This document shows, piece after piece, positions 21,758-35,600 of a DNA stretch of 64,000 nucleotides. Source of the DNA: Atopsyche davidsoni (Eukaryota; Arthropoda; Insecta; Trichoptera; Hydrobiosidae); NCBI GenBank assembly GCA_022113835.1, contig JAILWY010000015.1:3606001-3670000 (forward strand), in the 5' to 3' direction. The translations under genes were made by a program, and so were the position numbers. The notes beneath the pieces are model-generated. The model saw only the letters and a program-made list of their open reading frames with translations. It was not told where the DNA came from and did not search any database. The stretch's first letter is position 1. Each line of letters starts with the position of its first letter.

Positions 21758-24700
21758 GTGTGCAGTTTATGCATAGCGCGTCTCCCTCGCACGCACCCCA
21801 CGTCGGGGAGGAAACTCCGATAATTGCATTAGCAGGCGCTATGGGGGCAGCTCACCACTGTGGTAGTAACTCAAACCGATGTCGGATCACATCCAATATG
21901 AACAACCCTCGCCATATAAATTCAAGTAAACCGTATTAAAGTTACGCATTTTAAACGTGTTTATATTGCAGAATGAGCATAAAAATATTGTCAGGTAATA
22001 ATTTGTGTACACCTTCGAGGATGCGAAATATAAAACACGCCGTAACTGCTTATTAAACACACGCATATATGAAAGGAAAATAAATTCAGTTAAAATTATT
22101 AAATAATAATAAAATGTTATGAAAGTAATGACACTAAACTTTATAATAATCAACTATGAAAATGTAACGTATATTGTGATTTAAATAAATAAATGTTAGT
22201 AACATAAAATATTCGAGGCGTACTAAATATATACAGTAATTAAGTATACCTACACGAGTAACAAAACGCAAAGTATTTTTGACAAATAGGTGATAATGAA
22301 TAACTGGGTACATATTTTTTATTTAAAATATTTCTTTATACTGTCTAAATTCATCTTTACAGTTATTTAAATTTCCAATAAAAGAGACATAGAGAAAATT
22401 TATTAATATAATAAATAAGCTGATCCTACGACTATCTTTGTAAACAATTTCTAATCAGCACCATTTTAAATTTATTATGACTGTAACGTTGACTTACATA
22501 ACAACTCAACACAATTTAATACTATTTTTAACTTAATTAAATCTATTATATAACGATAATTCTTACAAAATTATACAATTGGCTACTGCTATGTTATAAT
22601 TTTTTTTTATTTGCTTTACAATAATTACACACTTATAATTTATGGTATGAATTTTGGAGTTGCGGTAAGTTAAGATGTATAATAATATGAATTCAGTACA
22701 CAAAGGTCGTTTTTTCTTTCACGGTCTAAGAGAAAAGTATGCATCATCACTCTGAGCGGCTGGACAGTCAGGGCTAAGATTTCAGAATATTTATTGAAAA
22801 GTACACAAAGATAGAGCATTTTTAATTTACAGTAATTATCTCAAATGCTTGTTGTGTGCATAAGGTACGTGTACATTACCTCTCAGTGATTCACGGCAAA
22901 ATGTATAAAAAACAAAGAACTCACCGTACAAATATACTAAAACCTTTGAACCCAAGATTCTATGCCGAATATACAAAATATTTGTTTGCCGTAGTATTTT
23001 ATAGCTGATATGATGATTTACAGCGTTACTGTGAAAATGCTATGATAGTAAAATTTATCAAAAGTAAACTGGGATACACGAAGAAGATAATATATATTCA
23101 ATAACACTAAAATCATGAAGATAATTTCAAAAAAAAAAAAAAAGGTTTTATTTTTTTTCCGCAATAGGTTTTTAGGTAAAATTGATTTACATATGAAATG
23201 ATTAGAAAAATCCTCAATTTTTTTAATAATTTGGCAGTGCTTTTATCTACTATCACACTACACATATATAATTCAAATAAATTTGTTAAATCCAAAGATA
23301 GAAAGAGAAATAAATTAAGAGTAACAGCCTGGAAATTTTGGAAGAATACGATAAGGTCACTGTGAAAATCAGTTGAAGTGAATTCAGGCACCTTAAGCAT
23401 TTGTGAAAGTTTTAAGAATCTTTTCATGCATTTGTATTACTTATCCGATTAATCAAAAAACTTATAGACGTCACCAATAGATAGCCAATGTATCCTGGGT
23501 TGGATAACCTCAGCTATGAATTATATAAATAACAAATCGTCATCTTGTTAAATATTTGTGAAAGTGTGTATGGAACATATGTTCTCCGAGGCGTGACAAC
23601 TAACAACAGCAAAATTAATATAATATAAATACAGATAAGGCATTATTATCTTTGGTGTTAAAACGAGGTGATATTTATAAAATATATTTTTATAAAATAA
23701 TATGGTTCCTAAGAGTGAAAAATAGTACATGATTAATTGTACATTTTTATATTTTTAACTTTATCATAGTAATACTATCACTAGACTGAATAATACTTTG
23801 ATTATAAAATAATGTACAGCACCTCTAATAGAGCAATGTTGAGTATATATATTTTTATAAATTGTTTTTTAAATTGACAATTAAAGAGAAATTGCAGTTT
23901 AAAATTCAATTTCAGTTACTGACGCAATGTGTTATATTCAATTTTTAAAAAACATCACCTAGTGCAGAAATTAATAATGAATCATAAAACCTCATAGTTA
24001 CTAAAATGTAAAATCTTTCAGTTGCCCAATTTACTTTTTATAATAAAAAAAAATTCATTAAATGACAATAAATTAATGCAAGCCAAGCAAACAATATAAA
24101 ATCTATTGATTGAATATTATATGAATCTACCTGTTGATTTTTTTATAAGAAATACTTGATTTTTATGTTTTTTTTAAAATGGCATTAATTTTTATATGCT
24201 GCTGTTATGGGACTACATGAAACATTATTTTTTCCAATGTCATACATATCTTAACGCAACATCGTTATTGTAATTAATTGTATGGTATAAGATGCCTCAG
24301 CCGATCTTCTCTGGCAATCAAGAACTGCATGTATTTCAATTTGTTTTTATTTTTTTACTGTGTTAAACGTATGCCCAGTTTTATTACAACAAATGAATTA
24401 CCAATCTTTTGTTAGATTTGCGTCAACAACATAGGGCCTCCATCAAAAATACAAATACAAGAAATAGTATCAAATTCTATAAGTATAGTAATTGTCAATA
24501 AATGAAATCTTAGAGCAAATAAGTAAGGCTTTTTTAATTTTATACACAAATATGTGGTAGCATAATAAATAAATAAAGTGGTTCTTCTTTATAAAAAAGA
24601 TTATTTAACAATACTTTAGATGTAAAAAATTTATAAGAGGGATCACGGGAATATGACATTGTGAGTAAATGTATACAAATTCAACTGATATACATAACTT

Positions 24701-25487
24701 CTTTTCAATTCATATTTTAATGGGCTACCTAATAAAAAACGAGAAGTGTAATTCTGTCTGTAAAATTTCTACTATTATTAATCCATTAAAAATATCATCA
24801 TTATGTACTGAACAAATGTTATTTACGTACATTTAATGGTTTACTTCATAGAGTTTCTAAAAATCTTCTGACCTACATAAATAATATCCGCTTTGTAGAT
24901 TTAAAGAACAAATTACTTTCGTTCAACTGAGTCAATTCAATTTTGTTTAAATAACAAAAAAAAATTATTCTGTTTTAATAAGGAATAAAAACTTTTTTAA
25001 TACTACATTTTATGGTGTGGTATTGAACAGTAATCTATATTTCTTTAATAATTACCAATTTTTTTAAAATCTTTAGAAATTCAAATACTTTTTTTTATAA
25101 ATAAGTATTAAAATGTAAGAATGTTAAACTGGGTAATAAAAATAAAGTTTTATTATTTCGAAGTCTTCAATATTGTACGCAATATTTGCTTTATTAAACA
25201 GCATCATCTTGAAACGATAATTTTAAATATATTGTACGATGGCATATATTTGAAATTTATCTATAGATTGTTAAAAAAAAATCTAGTACACGCGGTAAAC
25301 CGAAAAAAGTAATGAGTGTAATTAAATTGTTTTCATTTTTATTTGACACATCTTATAAACTAAACCGTTTAAGTAGAAAATAAAGAGTAATCCATCGGCA
25401 TAAGCCGATTAAATGCGAATAAATATATTACCGTTATTTAAAAATGCACAATTCATATTTGTATATAAATTTTGACAGCTGACTCAC
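21758..25487. other. AT-rich non-coding DNA, possible intron
   Basis: A GC-richer patch at 21765-21880 contains GATAATTGCATTAG (octamer/homeodomain-like). Beyond it the sequence is AT-rich with homopolymers. If the start exon at 25488-25511 is real this is its first intron on the minus strand; no further exon was recognised. Confidence 0.5.
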
Positions 25488-25511
25488 CTTGATCAAATCC
25501 AGTTTCGACAT
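25488..25511 (-). CDS. Candidate first coding exon (MSKLDLIK...), product unknown
   Basis: On the minus strand ATG at 25511-25509 opens eight codons, MSKLDLIK, ending exactly at a strong donor AAG|GTGAGTC. A G stands at -3. The leader upstream (25512-25600) is GC-richer than its surroundings (TCCGGTGTCCTGGGC), as expected of a 5' untranslated region. It sits about 4 kb downstream of Tollip on the same strand and would start the next gene, whose further exons would lie below 25487. The match is short, so chance is possible; a transcript spliced at 25488 would settle it. Confidence 0.4.
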
Positions 25512-28500
25512 TGCCCAGGACACCGGAACAAAACAAAATAATTACACTTCAACTGCCACCGCCGATGGATTGAAGATTTACAATTTTATTTTACAAACAT
25601 AAATAGCAACAATAACATTAACAACACAATAGTCGACGGTAAAAACTGTACAATTGCACCGAAATGTCACCCATATGATTCGGGCTGGTTGTCAAACATT
25701 ACTCTGCTTGTTGTGGCTAAGCTGAAATTTATTGCCATGCTACAAAAAAAGTATTTAATCGCACAAAAATCTATAAAAATAAATGATGTCTTATCGTGCA
25801 AAAGTAAATAAAATATTACTGATTTGTTTATAAAAGTAATTGTATAGCATGAATGAGTTTGTTGTTGAAAGAAATGATGTTTTACCTGTGATCACATACT
25901 TAAATTGAAATTAAAACTTTTTATAGTGGAGTGAAAATAATTTTAAATTTGTAGAGTACTTCATTTAAAAAAAAACCATCATATTTATTATCAATTTAAA
26001 GTTGGCAATCGCCTAAAAAAAAAAATTCAGTCTACCTACATGCGCTTTGTTACAATTATATTTCAGAGTTTTAATATTATTTGTGGCTAGTATTTTTTTT
26101 ATTATTATTGAATGACTAATGAATACATATTATTATTTTATTCATATTGTACATCTAACAACAAAAATACTGAAGTTTATAAATAACTTTTCCTGGGCTG
26201 CAATAATAAACAAAATATGGTGGTACTAGGAAAGATCTGTTGTGTTTTAAGAAATATAAATTAAATCAAACAATAATTCAAAGTTATAAATTTTATTTAT
26301 TTAAAGCTTAATGTTTACAGACATAATATTTCATATTATATTAATATGTTTGGGTTAGCATTCGTGCTTTATGTAAAACATTTCGATTATACTTTGAAAA
26401 AAGATAATTATTTTACATTTTATGTATATATTTTATGGCTAATGAATTAACACGTTCATTTATAATTTGCAGCAAGCTTCGTAAAAATTATGCGTGTGCT
26501 GGAATAAATGGCAACATGGATGTCACTTTAACAAAAATACCCTATAGCAATTTCAAAAAAATATATATATGTATATAAAATGTGTGATTTCTTTTATAAA
26601 CTATATAGGAATTAAACTCATTGTTTACGGTGTGATAAAAAAAAGAAACAGTTTTGGACAGTAAAGATAATTTCATTTTCAAAAAATAAAATTGAGATTA
26701 CAATGTTTACAACAGCAACATTAAACATAATCTTATAATAAAAATAAATATAGTTTCACAGCAAACGTCTTGAAATTTAACATAAATTTAATAAAAATTT
26801 TATAGGTCCAAAAGATATGTAAAGTATTTACAAAAAGAAATAACATAATTAATGTGGCCTCACCACAATCTAATGCATTATTTTAATTTTAGATGAAAAA
26901 TCATTCAGATAGAATATATTTGGATTATCTCTCATGGCACATGTCACCAAACAACGCAAATCAAATCACAAAGGATTCAAATTAAAAACCCAAATAAATA
27001 TTTATACATAAGTAATATACATAGCGTGATTAATGAAATCTTGAAGAAACTATAAAATACACAGCAAAAGAACATCACCATAACGTTTGGCACTAAATGT
27101 GATGCCAATAATAACGGTGACTGCTTCTAGGTTGTTTTTAAAAATATTTCTAGACATTTATTAATTAATTAAACAATTTTGATTTCAATAAAGCCTTTCT
27201 TTGAGTGATACCACGTTTTTCATACACTGTTTATAAGTAACGATTCATTAAAAATACATTTAATTAATGTGCAAATGGAAATACTAATAAAACTTAACTG
27301 TAACTTAACTCAATAATTTCGCTGTTTGCAATATTGCAGAAAATTAAAATTAACAATACTTCCTTAGGCAAAAAGAAATCAGAAGAATATAACATAATTA
27401 AAAAATGTATATAAATAAATACACCTCGTATAAAAAAAAATCATAATTAATAAAGACTTCATTGATTGCATGTATTAGTCAATTTTAAAACTGAAGCATA
27501 TATCATTGCAGTCAAAACACTATTTCTCTCAGATATATATATTTATAAATATTCACCCCTCGTTGGTTAGCACTCATCCTCTATGTAGACATTTCAAACT
27601 TACCGATTTAGGTTTAATTAACATAGTATGAAATAACACAAATAGATTACTGACTTTTTTTAGCTGTGAAACATAACTGAACTGATTTACAATTGTTATA
27701 CATATAGATTAAGATTCCACTCGTGTAACTTTTGAACGACACATCTGGAGCACACTCAATTGTAATTCAGATCGTTTCGGAAAAGATCGACAGAAGACCA
27801 AGTATCGGGCAAGCCTGATATTTTTCAAATCCTGTGTGGTTATATTGAACGATAAATGCACACACAAATTAAAATCCATTCAGTTACTACGGCTTGATAG
27901 TTCACATCCCAATTTATAATATAAAAGGATCCTTAAGTTGTTATATTCTTAGTAAGTCTGAAATGTCCTCTACACTTCTAAAACATTGCCGAACCACCCC
28001 TATCAATATCTAAATGGAATTCACATGATTTTGCAGTTCTTAAGTATGTTTAACAGACAAAATTATTATATTATTTATAGTCCATTATTTTATTAAGTTA
28101 TTACAAATATCTTTAGCTTCAAATAATAAGTAATCTAAATAATGTCCATGGTATGACTTTTTTCATTCTTTACCTGACAATTATTTTATTTACTAAAAAT
28201 ACTTTTATAATAACTTCACAAAACAACGAAAAAGGAGATTAACAACATGTATAAAATGCTCCAAAAGTCATCATCGTTTTGCAAAAATGCTATACTTTAT
28301 TATATTCTATGTTTAGTAATATTCTTATCAAATAATGAAAAGTAAATCTGACAACACGTTTAACATTTCATTAAAAATTGATTGATAATCGATTAAAAGT
28401 TACTCTGCTCCACAGCTTCATTAATTTTTTGTATACTATACAGTGATCTCTCTCCATTAACTATTTATACCTTGAACTACCAAGATTCATTCCTGGTACT

Positions 28501-29430
28501 TTTAAAATACAAATCATTTATTGAGATTAGGTTTACAGGAAAAAAACATGTTTAAAAACAAGGCGATGTGCCAAGTCAGGAAACACAGTCTATACATATA
28601 CCAATTTCTTTCCAAGTGAGAATAAAAGATCAATTGTTGCAATAATAATTTTGTACAGTACTTTTTAATACTAAGAAAATTAATTATACTAACTGAATTT
28701 TTAAATTTAAAAAAGCAAGAGACCACTGTACATGTATGTCAATATCTATAGTCGTATCTCAAAATATTTAAAATTAAATAGTTATAATTTAAAATTCTAG
28801 CAATAACTGCTGATGCTTCTGTATATTTATGAAAGATTTTAGTCATTATATTGAATTACAAATCTGAAAAACTTATAATTGATTTTATTCAAACTGATAA
28901 CAAATTTGCTAGACGACTCAGAATTACAAGAATGACTTAGCAAGCCGGAGGAAAAGTTAATAGATTTAACCGTCACATGACCAATATGACATTGAAGCAC
29001 TTTAATTAATCTGACATTATTTTATGCAATACTATTTTTGGACAAACATGAAATTTTTTATAATAAAATAAATACTTATATACAGACAAAGCGAATGTGT
29101 GTGTCTCAACAACTGGAAATTAACGTTTAAATTAAACTACATCAAAAAAAAAAACTATTCAGTGCATTTGAGAAAAACTTCAGGAAAATAAAAATCACAT
29201 CTTAGAAGTCAAGGCCAGAAAATGTTCAAAATGGTATTACTACTGGAGTTAATTTAAAAATAGGTAATGTTGAATGTCTTCTAATGGAATTTAGGGTAAT
29301 ATTAAAATCAAATCAAAAAATATAATAAGTCACATGTTTAAAAAAATACATAAACCATTGAAAAAAATGTAATTCTCAATTTCTGCTGTCATCAATCAAT
29401 CATATGACAGTCAAGTCAACTTTTTTCAAC
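25512..29430. other. AT-rich intergenic DNA between the candidate start exon and Tollip
   Basis: About 3.9 kb with no supported gene or recognisable repeat. Composition is strongly AT. Part may be distal 3' untranslated region of Tollip if the gene uses polyadenylation sites beyond the proximal one at about 29432-29446. Confidence 0.55.
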
Positions 29431-29480
29431 ATTTATTTATTTATTTATATATATAAATATATATATATAAATAAATAATA
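29431..29480. terminator. AT palindrome containing the first Tollip polyadenylation hexamers
   Basis: On the minus strand this gives overlapping AATAAA hexamers about 250 bases beyond the Tollip stop codon. The same bases form a long AT palindrome (arms TTATTTATTTATATATAT and its mirror) that could extrude as a hairpin. Use as the cleavage signal is inferred from position only. Confidence 0.35.
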
Positions 29481-29693
29481 CTTATCAGATGATGACTTTT
29501 AATATACAATAGTTAGATTATAAGTAGTAAATAGGTAAGTAGTTTTGCCTAATAACAGTTGTTTCGAAGTCAATATGAGCACATGACCACAGGATCCTAT
29601 GAACGGCCCCTTGGGTGTGGCGTTGGAGACTTGGCACCAGCGACGAATGCAGGGTCGCTCAACACACGTTACAGACCTCGAGACACTGCGAAA

Positions 29694-32600
29694 CTATTCC
29701 GACATTTGTAGCAGAGAATTTACAGTGGCGTCCTTGTCAAATCTGTTGGCTTCCGAGACTGATTTGATGACTTCTTTGTCTATGCTCGGGAACATCTCTT
29801 GAATCTGAAATACAATTGCATAAAAATAATAAATACACTACTATTATTTTAGAAGATGGAAGAAAGTAATTTTAAACGACATGAATTTTATGAAATTACT
29901 AGAAATGTAGCCCGTTAAAGAATGACGGATTCGATGAACGATGCAATAGTGTTTCAACATATGTTTGGCTGACAATAAGATGAATCTTTTGTAAGCTTTC
30001 GTTTTGTACCATCAGTTAGATGAAGGTGCGAAGTTCTGTGATATACTTGGCCTTGAACTTTGAAGCAGAGTGGCCCACTGTTAATTAAGCTCCCATTGAT
30101 GCAAAAGATATACTGTTATTGTATGATCTTATTTTTCTCTTGAAATTTCCATTATAAATATCCTTTAAATATACTGTGGAAATAGGCCTTGCTGATAGTT
30201 TCACTTTACCTTTGTGACAGTAATCGTTGAACTTTCCATCTGATGGGTTTTCTGCTTGATAATGTAAAGCATTGCAGAATCGACAGGTCAACGCAGCGTT
30301 CGCTGTGCATCAGTTTCTTTTTGTCTTGAGGTCGATGCGCGTACTCGAATTTTAAGAAGACGCTGCTCACGTTTTCCTTCCAACTCATTGCTTGACATTT
30401 ATGTCACATTTCGTGTCACAAACAACGCATCACTTTTCACTGCACTTTTATTTATTTGATGCAGTCTTTATCACATTCAATTGTGCAATTCTTTTTTAAT
30501 TACGTTTTCTGTGCGTAGAAGGTGTCATTTTGAGTTATTAATGATGTGATTAATAATTTCTAATGCAATTCAATAGAAAAAATAGAGATGGAACTTGTGT
30601 CAAACTGACATAAACTGGAAATTTCTTAGAAGCATCAAAATTTGTTTTTTTTGTAAAAGTTCTAAATTTGAAATTCTCGCGGTGAAGAACAGAATCATAT
30701 AATTCGTACATATTGAAACTCGCTAAAGCATATTTTATAGTTTGTGAATAAAAATATTATCCTATCGTCTTGAAATTCGGCACATAGCTGCGGAAAAATT
30801 TATTTAACTTATGTGCAAAAAATCAGCGTTGTATCTTTTAAGATATTCTATAGAGAAGCAAAAGATGAAACATACATACACACAATGGCTATTATATATA
30901 TTAGATTAGATTGCTACTATTATAAGACTAAGGTACAATACATGATCTGTGATGATTTGGGATTGAACAAATATAACAAATAATAGGGATTCGATAAATT
31001 ATTTGACTTTAAAAAATTATATTTTTAGTTTGAAAACAATTAAACTATTTAATAAGCTTACATTAAATAAACTTAAATTTCTGTTAAGTCATTTTTGTGA
31101 TATACGCTAAACTATACTTTTCACTTTACAATTTCAGAAAATGTCAGTAACAGCTGATGATGGTTGTGGTCAATTCACCTGCTTAAGCTCCTCTTCAGTG
31201 AGTTGTGGTGGAGGATCGGGGCGTGCGAGCTGCGCTGGGCTGGGGGGACCACCAGGGGCAGGGGGGCCAGGGGGAACAAGGGGCGCAGGATACACAGCCA
31301 TGGGGGCGTAGCCCATCATAGTGTTGGGCACCATCATCACCGGCGGGTAGTGCCCCATATAAGGCATCATGCTTGATGGAGCCGTCTGAAACACACACAT
31401 CCAAAAATAAAATTCATCTGAGAATAGATGTATAAGCACTTTTTTCATTATAATTAAAGTTGAATTCTACAAAATATTGATCCATTATACATATTAGGTA
31501 TCCTAGATAATCCAGTATAAGTCGTTAAAATGGATTTTTTCCCAATTGATTGTTTTTTTTTAATCTATTTTTAGGTTGGACAATGTTTCTTTGTATACCC
31601 CATATTAATAGAAAAGTGTACTCGAAAAATACTGCAGGTTAATATTAAAGGTCATACCGAATAGCTGAGCACCAGGTTGACCATCCCTTCCATTCCGTCT
31701 CCTTGTTTGCCGTTTAAGGGATACCAGTCCTCGTGCGTTTCACCCTGAAATTAGTTTGTTTTATTAATTTACAATATAACCTACTATTATTTTATTTAAT
31801 ATTTTTGATTGATAAGAAATTACTATTAAGTAAGATAATGAAAACATTCTTATCTATTCATAAGTTAACAATGTCACCTCTGATTCACTCATTATACAAA
31901 AATAGCAATGAATCATAAATCAATATTTCAGATATTTGATATAATGTAAATACAGGTTGAACAAAAATTTTAATGCCCTGTGTTTTACTAGTAAGATAAT
32001 AAAAATCAATGAAAGCACTTATTTCGTAATATTTTGGGTACTGTGCACGCTTATATAAATAACTTTTATTGTAAGAAATGAAAAATCCCATGAGTCATAT
32101 TTCTTTTTAGGTTACCTTTATATTGTTTACTTGAAATGCCTCATAGCTTACATTAACATAAAACTATGCATAAGGCTGGCATAAATGAGACAGCATACAT
32201 TTAGTAAGTATTTTATAATTCTATTGACCTTACCTCTAGAATAGTATATATAAATACACATTGACCGATTCTTTAATTATTTTTATTATAAAAAATACTA
32301 AAATTTCAAATAAGCTAATTTTTAATAAATATTATGACATTGGCATAATTTTTCAGCACACAGAAAATTGATAAATGCAAACAACAAACGAAATATGAAT
32401 TTAAAGATAAAACGTGGCGTTATTATTCCAGAAAAAAAAACATACAAAATATAAACATACTTTAAACGTACTCAAGAGTCATGAACACATTTTCTATAAT
32501 AAAAAAGAAAAATCATAGTCAAATTTAAGATCATATGCAATATTTATTTCAATTTTTTTTATTGTCATTAATGATCAGACCTGCATGACAGCTGGAGGAA

Positions 32601-35600
32601 TCGGGATGTGCGCCCAAGCAATGAGCTCATCCGTGGTGAAGGAACACTCGTCGTATATCTCCAAAAATATTGTGTTTACTCCGGGCGGCAACAGGCTGGA
32701 ACGCAATATTAACAATATCAATTAAAACATGCTTGGTTAAATAAAAACTTTTATTTGTGATAGTGAATAGTTTCCTGTAAAACATTTACTGAGGAATGTC
32801 TCTCTCTGATATCCAAATAATTGTATTTTAAATAGAAGTGCCGAAAAAGTAATTGTTTAAAACATGGCTATTCTCTTTAATTTAAATTTTAGTCAAGAAT
32901 AATACATCAAAATATTAAATATCAAAATTATAAAAATTGTCTTGCTTAATTAGTGCACAAGCTACAAATTAACTCTATTAGTTGGTGTCCTTTTGAAGAA
33001 TAGATAAGACTTGAATACAGGAAGTACTTTAAATTTAACACTTTGAAGATATGGAATATCTATTTCAATCTCAAAAACAAAAAATATAACATCACAAGCG
33101 TAATAATCCGTCTCAATTGAGATGCGCAGCCTAAGCATCCCACGCAGACTTAAGCACAGTGAATTATGTAAATATAGTAGAATGAACAGTGGTCTTACCA
33201 GTTGACGATTTTGTTCCAGCGCGGATTCTTGCCTCCGTTTGGATCTGTATGGGACTCGTACACGCAGTGGCCAACGCGCAAACGGACATAAGGGTCCATG
33301 CGGGTCATACCTGAAACCAAAAACATTGTTGTCAACAGTGGAAACAAGTATCTGGGTCTCTTAAACCTTAAAAAGTTAATTACTTATTAACAAGGAAATA
33401 ATTAGACATTTGCAACAATACACACAGTTGGTTTTTGGTCACAAGACTGTGTGGGAAAACTGTGTGTTTGCTACGACACTGACCATAGTTCTTGACGAGC
33501 TTGGCCTGAGCGAGTGTGACACTAAGGCGGCCCACGGGCGGTCCCTGAGGGAGCAGCTGCGGGCCAAGTTGCTGCTGGAGAGCGAGTGCTGCCTGTCGGT
33601 CTGCTGCCTCTTGCTGCGTCCCACCGGTTCCCACCTGCAGGAAGTCTCCGGCCAATGGGCCCAGCACCACCTGGGGACAACAACACTTCATGACAAACCT
33701 GACCAAGCATGAATAAATACAACTATTAATACACTCTATTTCAGAGAGAAAGTCGAAGTAACCTAGATAACATATTATTAAGCGCATTCGTTTACATTAT
33801 TTCCAAAAACACTTCTATATTTTTGCTTTTCCTGCTAAAAATTTCAGTCACAAAGAGGTCACAAGTATTTAAAGAAGGTCAGTAAATATACATAAGGACG
33901 TCAAATAAACCTTGATAAATAAAGCATAACACAATAACAAAACAATTTAGTTTCATTACAAAATACAATTGTAAGTTTATATAAGAAATTATTGACAAAT
34001 ACATCTTAAATAAACATTTTAACTTCATCAGCACAATGTATAAGTATTTGTTTACATTCTTTATAAGCCAAAGTGTTTTCATTGTGAAAAAAAAAAAGGA
34101 AATTCATTTTAATCTACTGACATTTCATCGATACCGAGAAAAATGTTTGATTTTATAAACAATACACAATCATCGTAGGCTGAGTTTTTCATTGAATAGA
34201 TAGTGTTGATCAGAGTTTAAAAACCTAGATTTCGATTATTTATTAGATAATCTCTCCTTTTCAAAGTACAATAAGATTTTTTATTTTATTGCCAAACAGA
34301 TCCTACTAGTTGTGAATTAACTACTGCTTTTAAGTGTTTGACTTTTTCTAAAAGTTACATATTATACTCCGCCGTAAACTGCCAGTTGTTTACGAAAAGC
34401 CATAAGGGCATAACAACGGGTTATTCGGTACAGATACTTTCAAACTACAGAGCGATAGTCACAAAATCAGTTATAAAGATATCACTGGAAAAATAGGAAG
34501 TTTATTGACATTTTGATGCAGCAAGGTCATCTACACTGCAAAAGTTGAAAAGGCAACTAACAATCTTGCTTGAATAATAAATTATTATCATATGTTCTTG
34601 AATGAATGACGGTGAGTCCATTTTCATCAATTAACTAGGTGACAATATATTTGACATCATCTAAGAAAGTCATTATTGTAGTTTTCAAATCTCCTATGTA
34701 AAAAAATATCAAATATTTTCAACATTTTAGGTGTGTGTGTCAATACTAAATATTTAATCCTCTTAATTAAATTAAATGAGTATATGTTACGCTAGCCATA
34801 ATGTTTTTACATGATGAAATACTAATAAATATTTCATTTGAATTGAAAAATCATACTCAACATTGATATTTCGTTAGTATCTTTCCCATGTGATAATGCA
34901 ATAGCCGAAGGAGCCACATCAGAGGCTTTATATGCAATTAAATCAGAACATATGTTAATTAGTATTTGGTCTTTGCATATGAAAAAGTTAATAAAAATAC
35001 AATTAGATAATTTAAAGTTTGTAAAAAAACAACAATGTTAATAAAAATCAAAACTAATGCAAGCGCTTGGCCACTGGTGTAAATAAATAGCATAAACCTC
35101 GTATGTATCTTAAAAATTTTGTGGCATAAGGAAACTGTCTGTTTTTTCTTTAATAATGCTATAGACAGACGATAATGATGATTATTTAAAATGAAAACAA
35201 GACACACATATGTTTGTTGGATTTGTTCAGCTATTTTTGTTTGCAGATTAAATATGTGTGTGGACTCATTCTCTACAGTAAAACTTCCACAAAAACCAGG
35301 CTAGGTTGTAGAAAGCACCTACGTTAAAGAATGTTAAATATTTCATCAAATTATTAACTCCATAATGAGATCAATGACTTGTGATTTAAATATTGGAAAA
35401 TAACTGTGCTTTATTATAATATGACACAGTAAAATGACACTCTTTTAACTGTTCATTTGTATGGATGTCAATAATGAAAAAAATCATTTGTGAGTTTTGG
35501 TCAAAAATCACAAATTCATTTCGTAACTGTGAACTTAATTAAATGCAATTGACAACACATTACTGAAATTTACTAAATATTAAAATGCGAAGAGAACTGT

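Larger units (their letters stand above)
29805..31178 (-). other. Tollip intron 6, hosting a Helitron
   Basis: Bounded by donor GTGAATTG and acceptor TTTCAG. It separates the linker from the CUE domain exon. About three quarters of it is the Helitron at 29899-30905; the rest (30906-31178) is AT-rich. Confidence 0.85.

Noticed and set aside
33410..33712. 100-codon plus-strand frame opposite Tollip exon 2
   Set aside because: Shadow of the real minus-strand exon, which is fixed by homology and splice sites.
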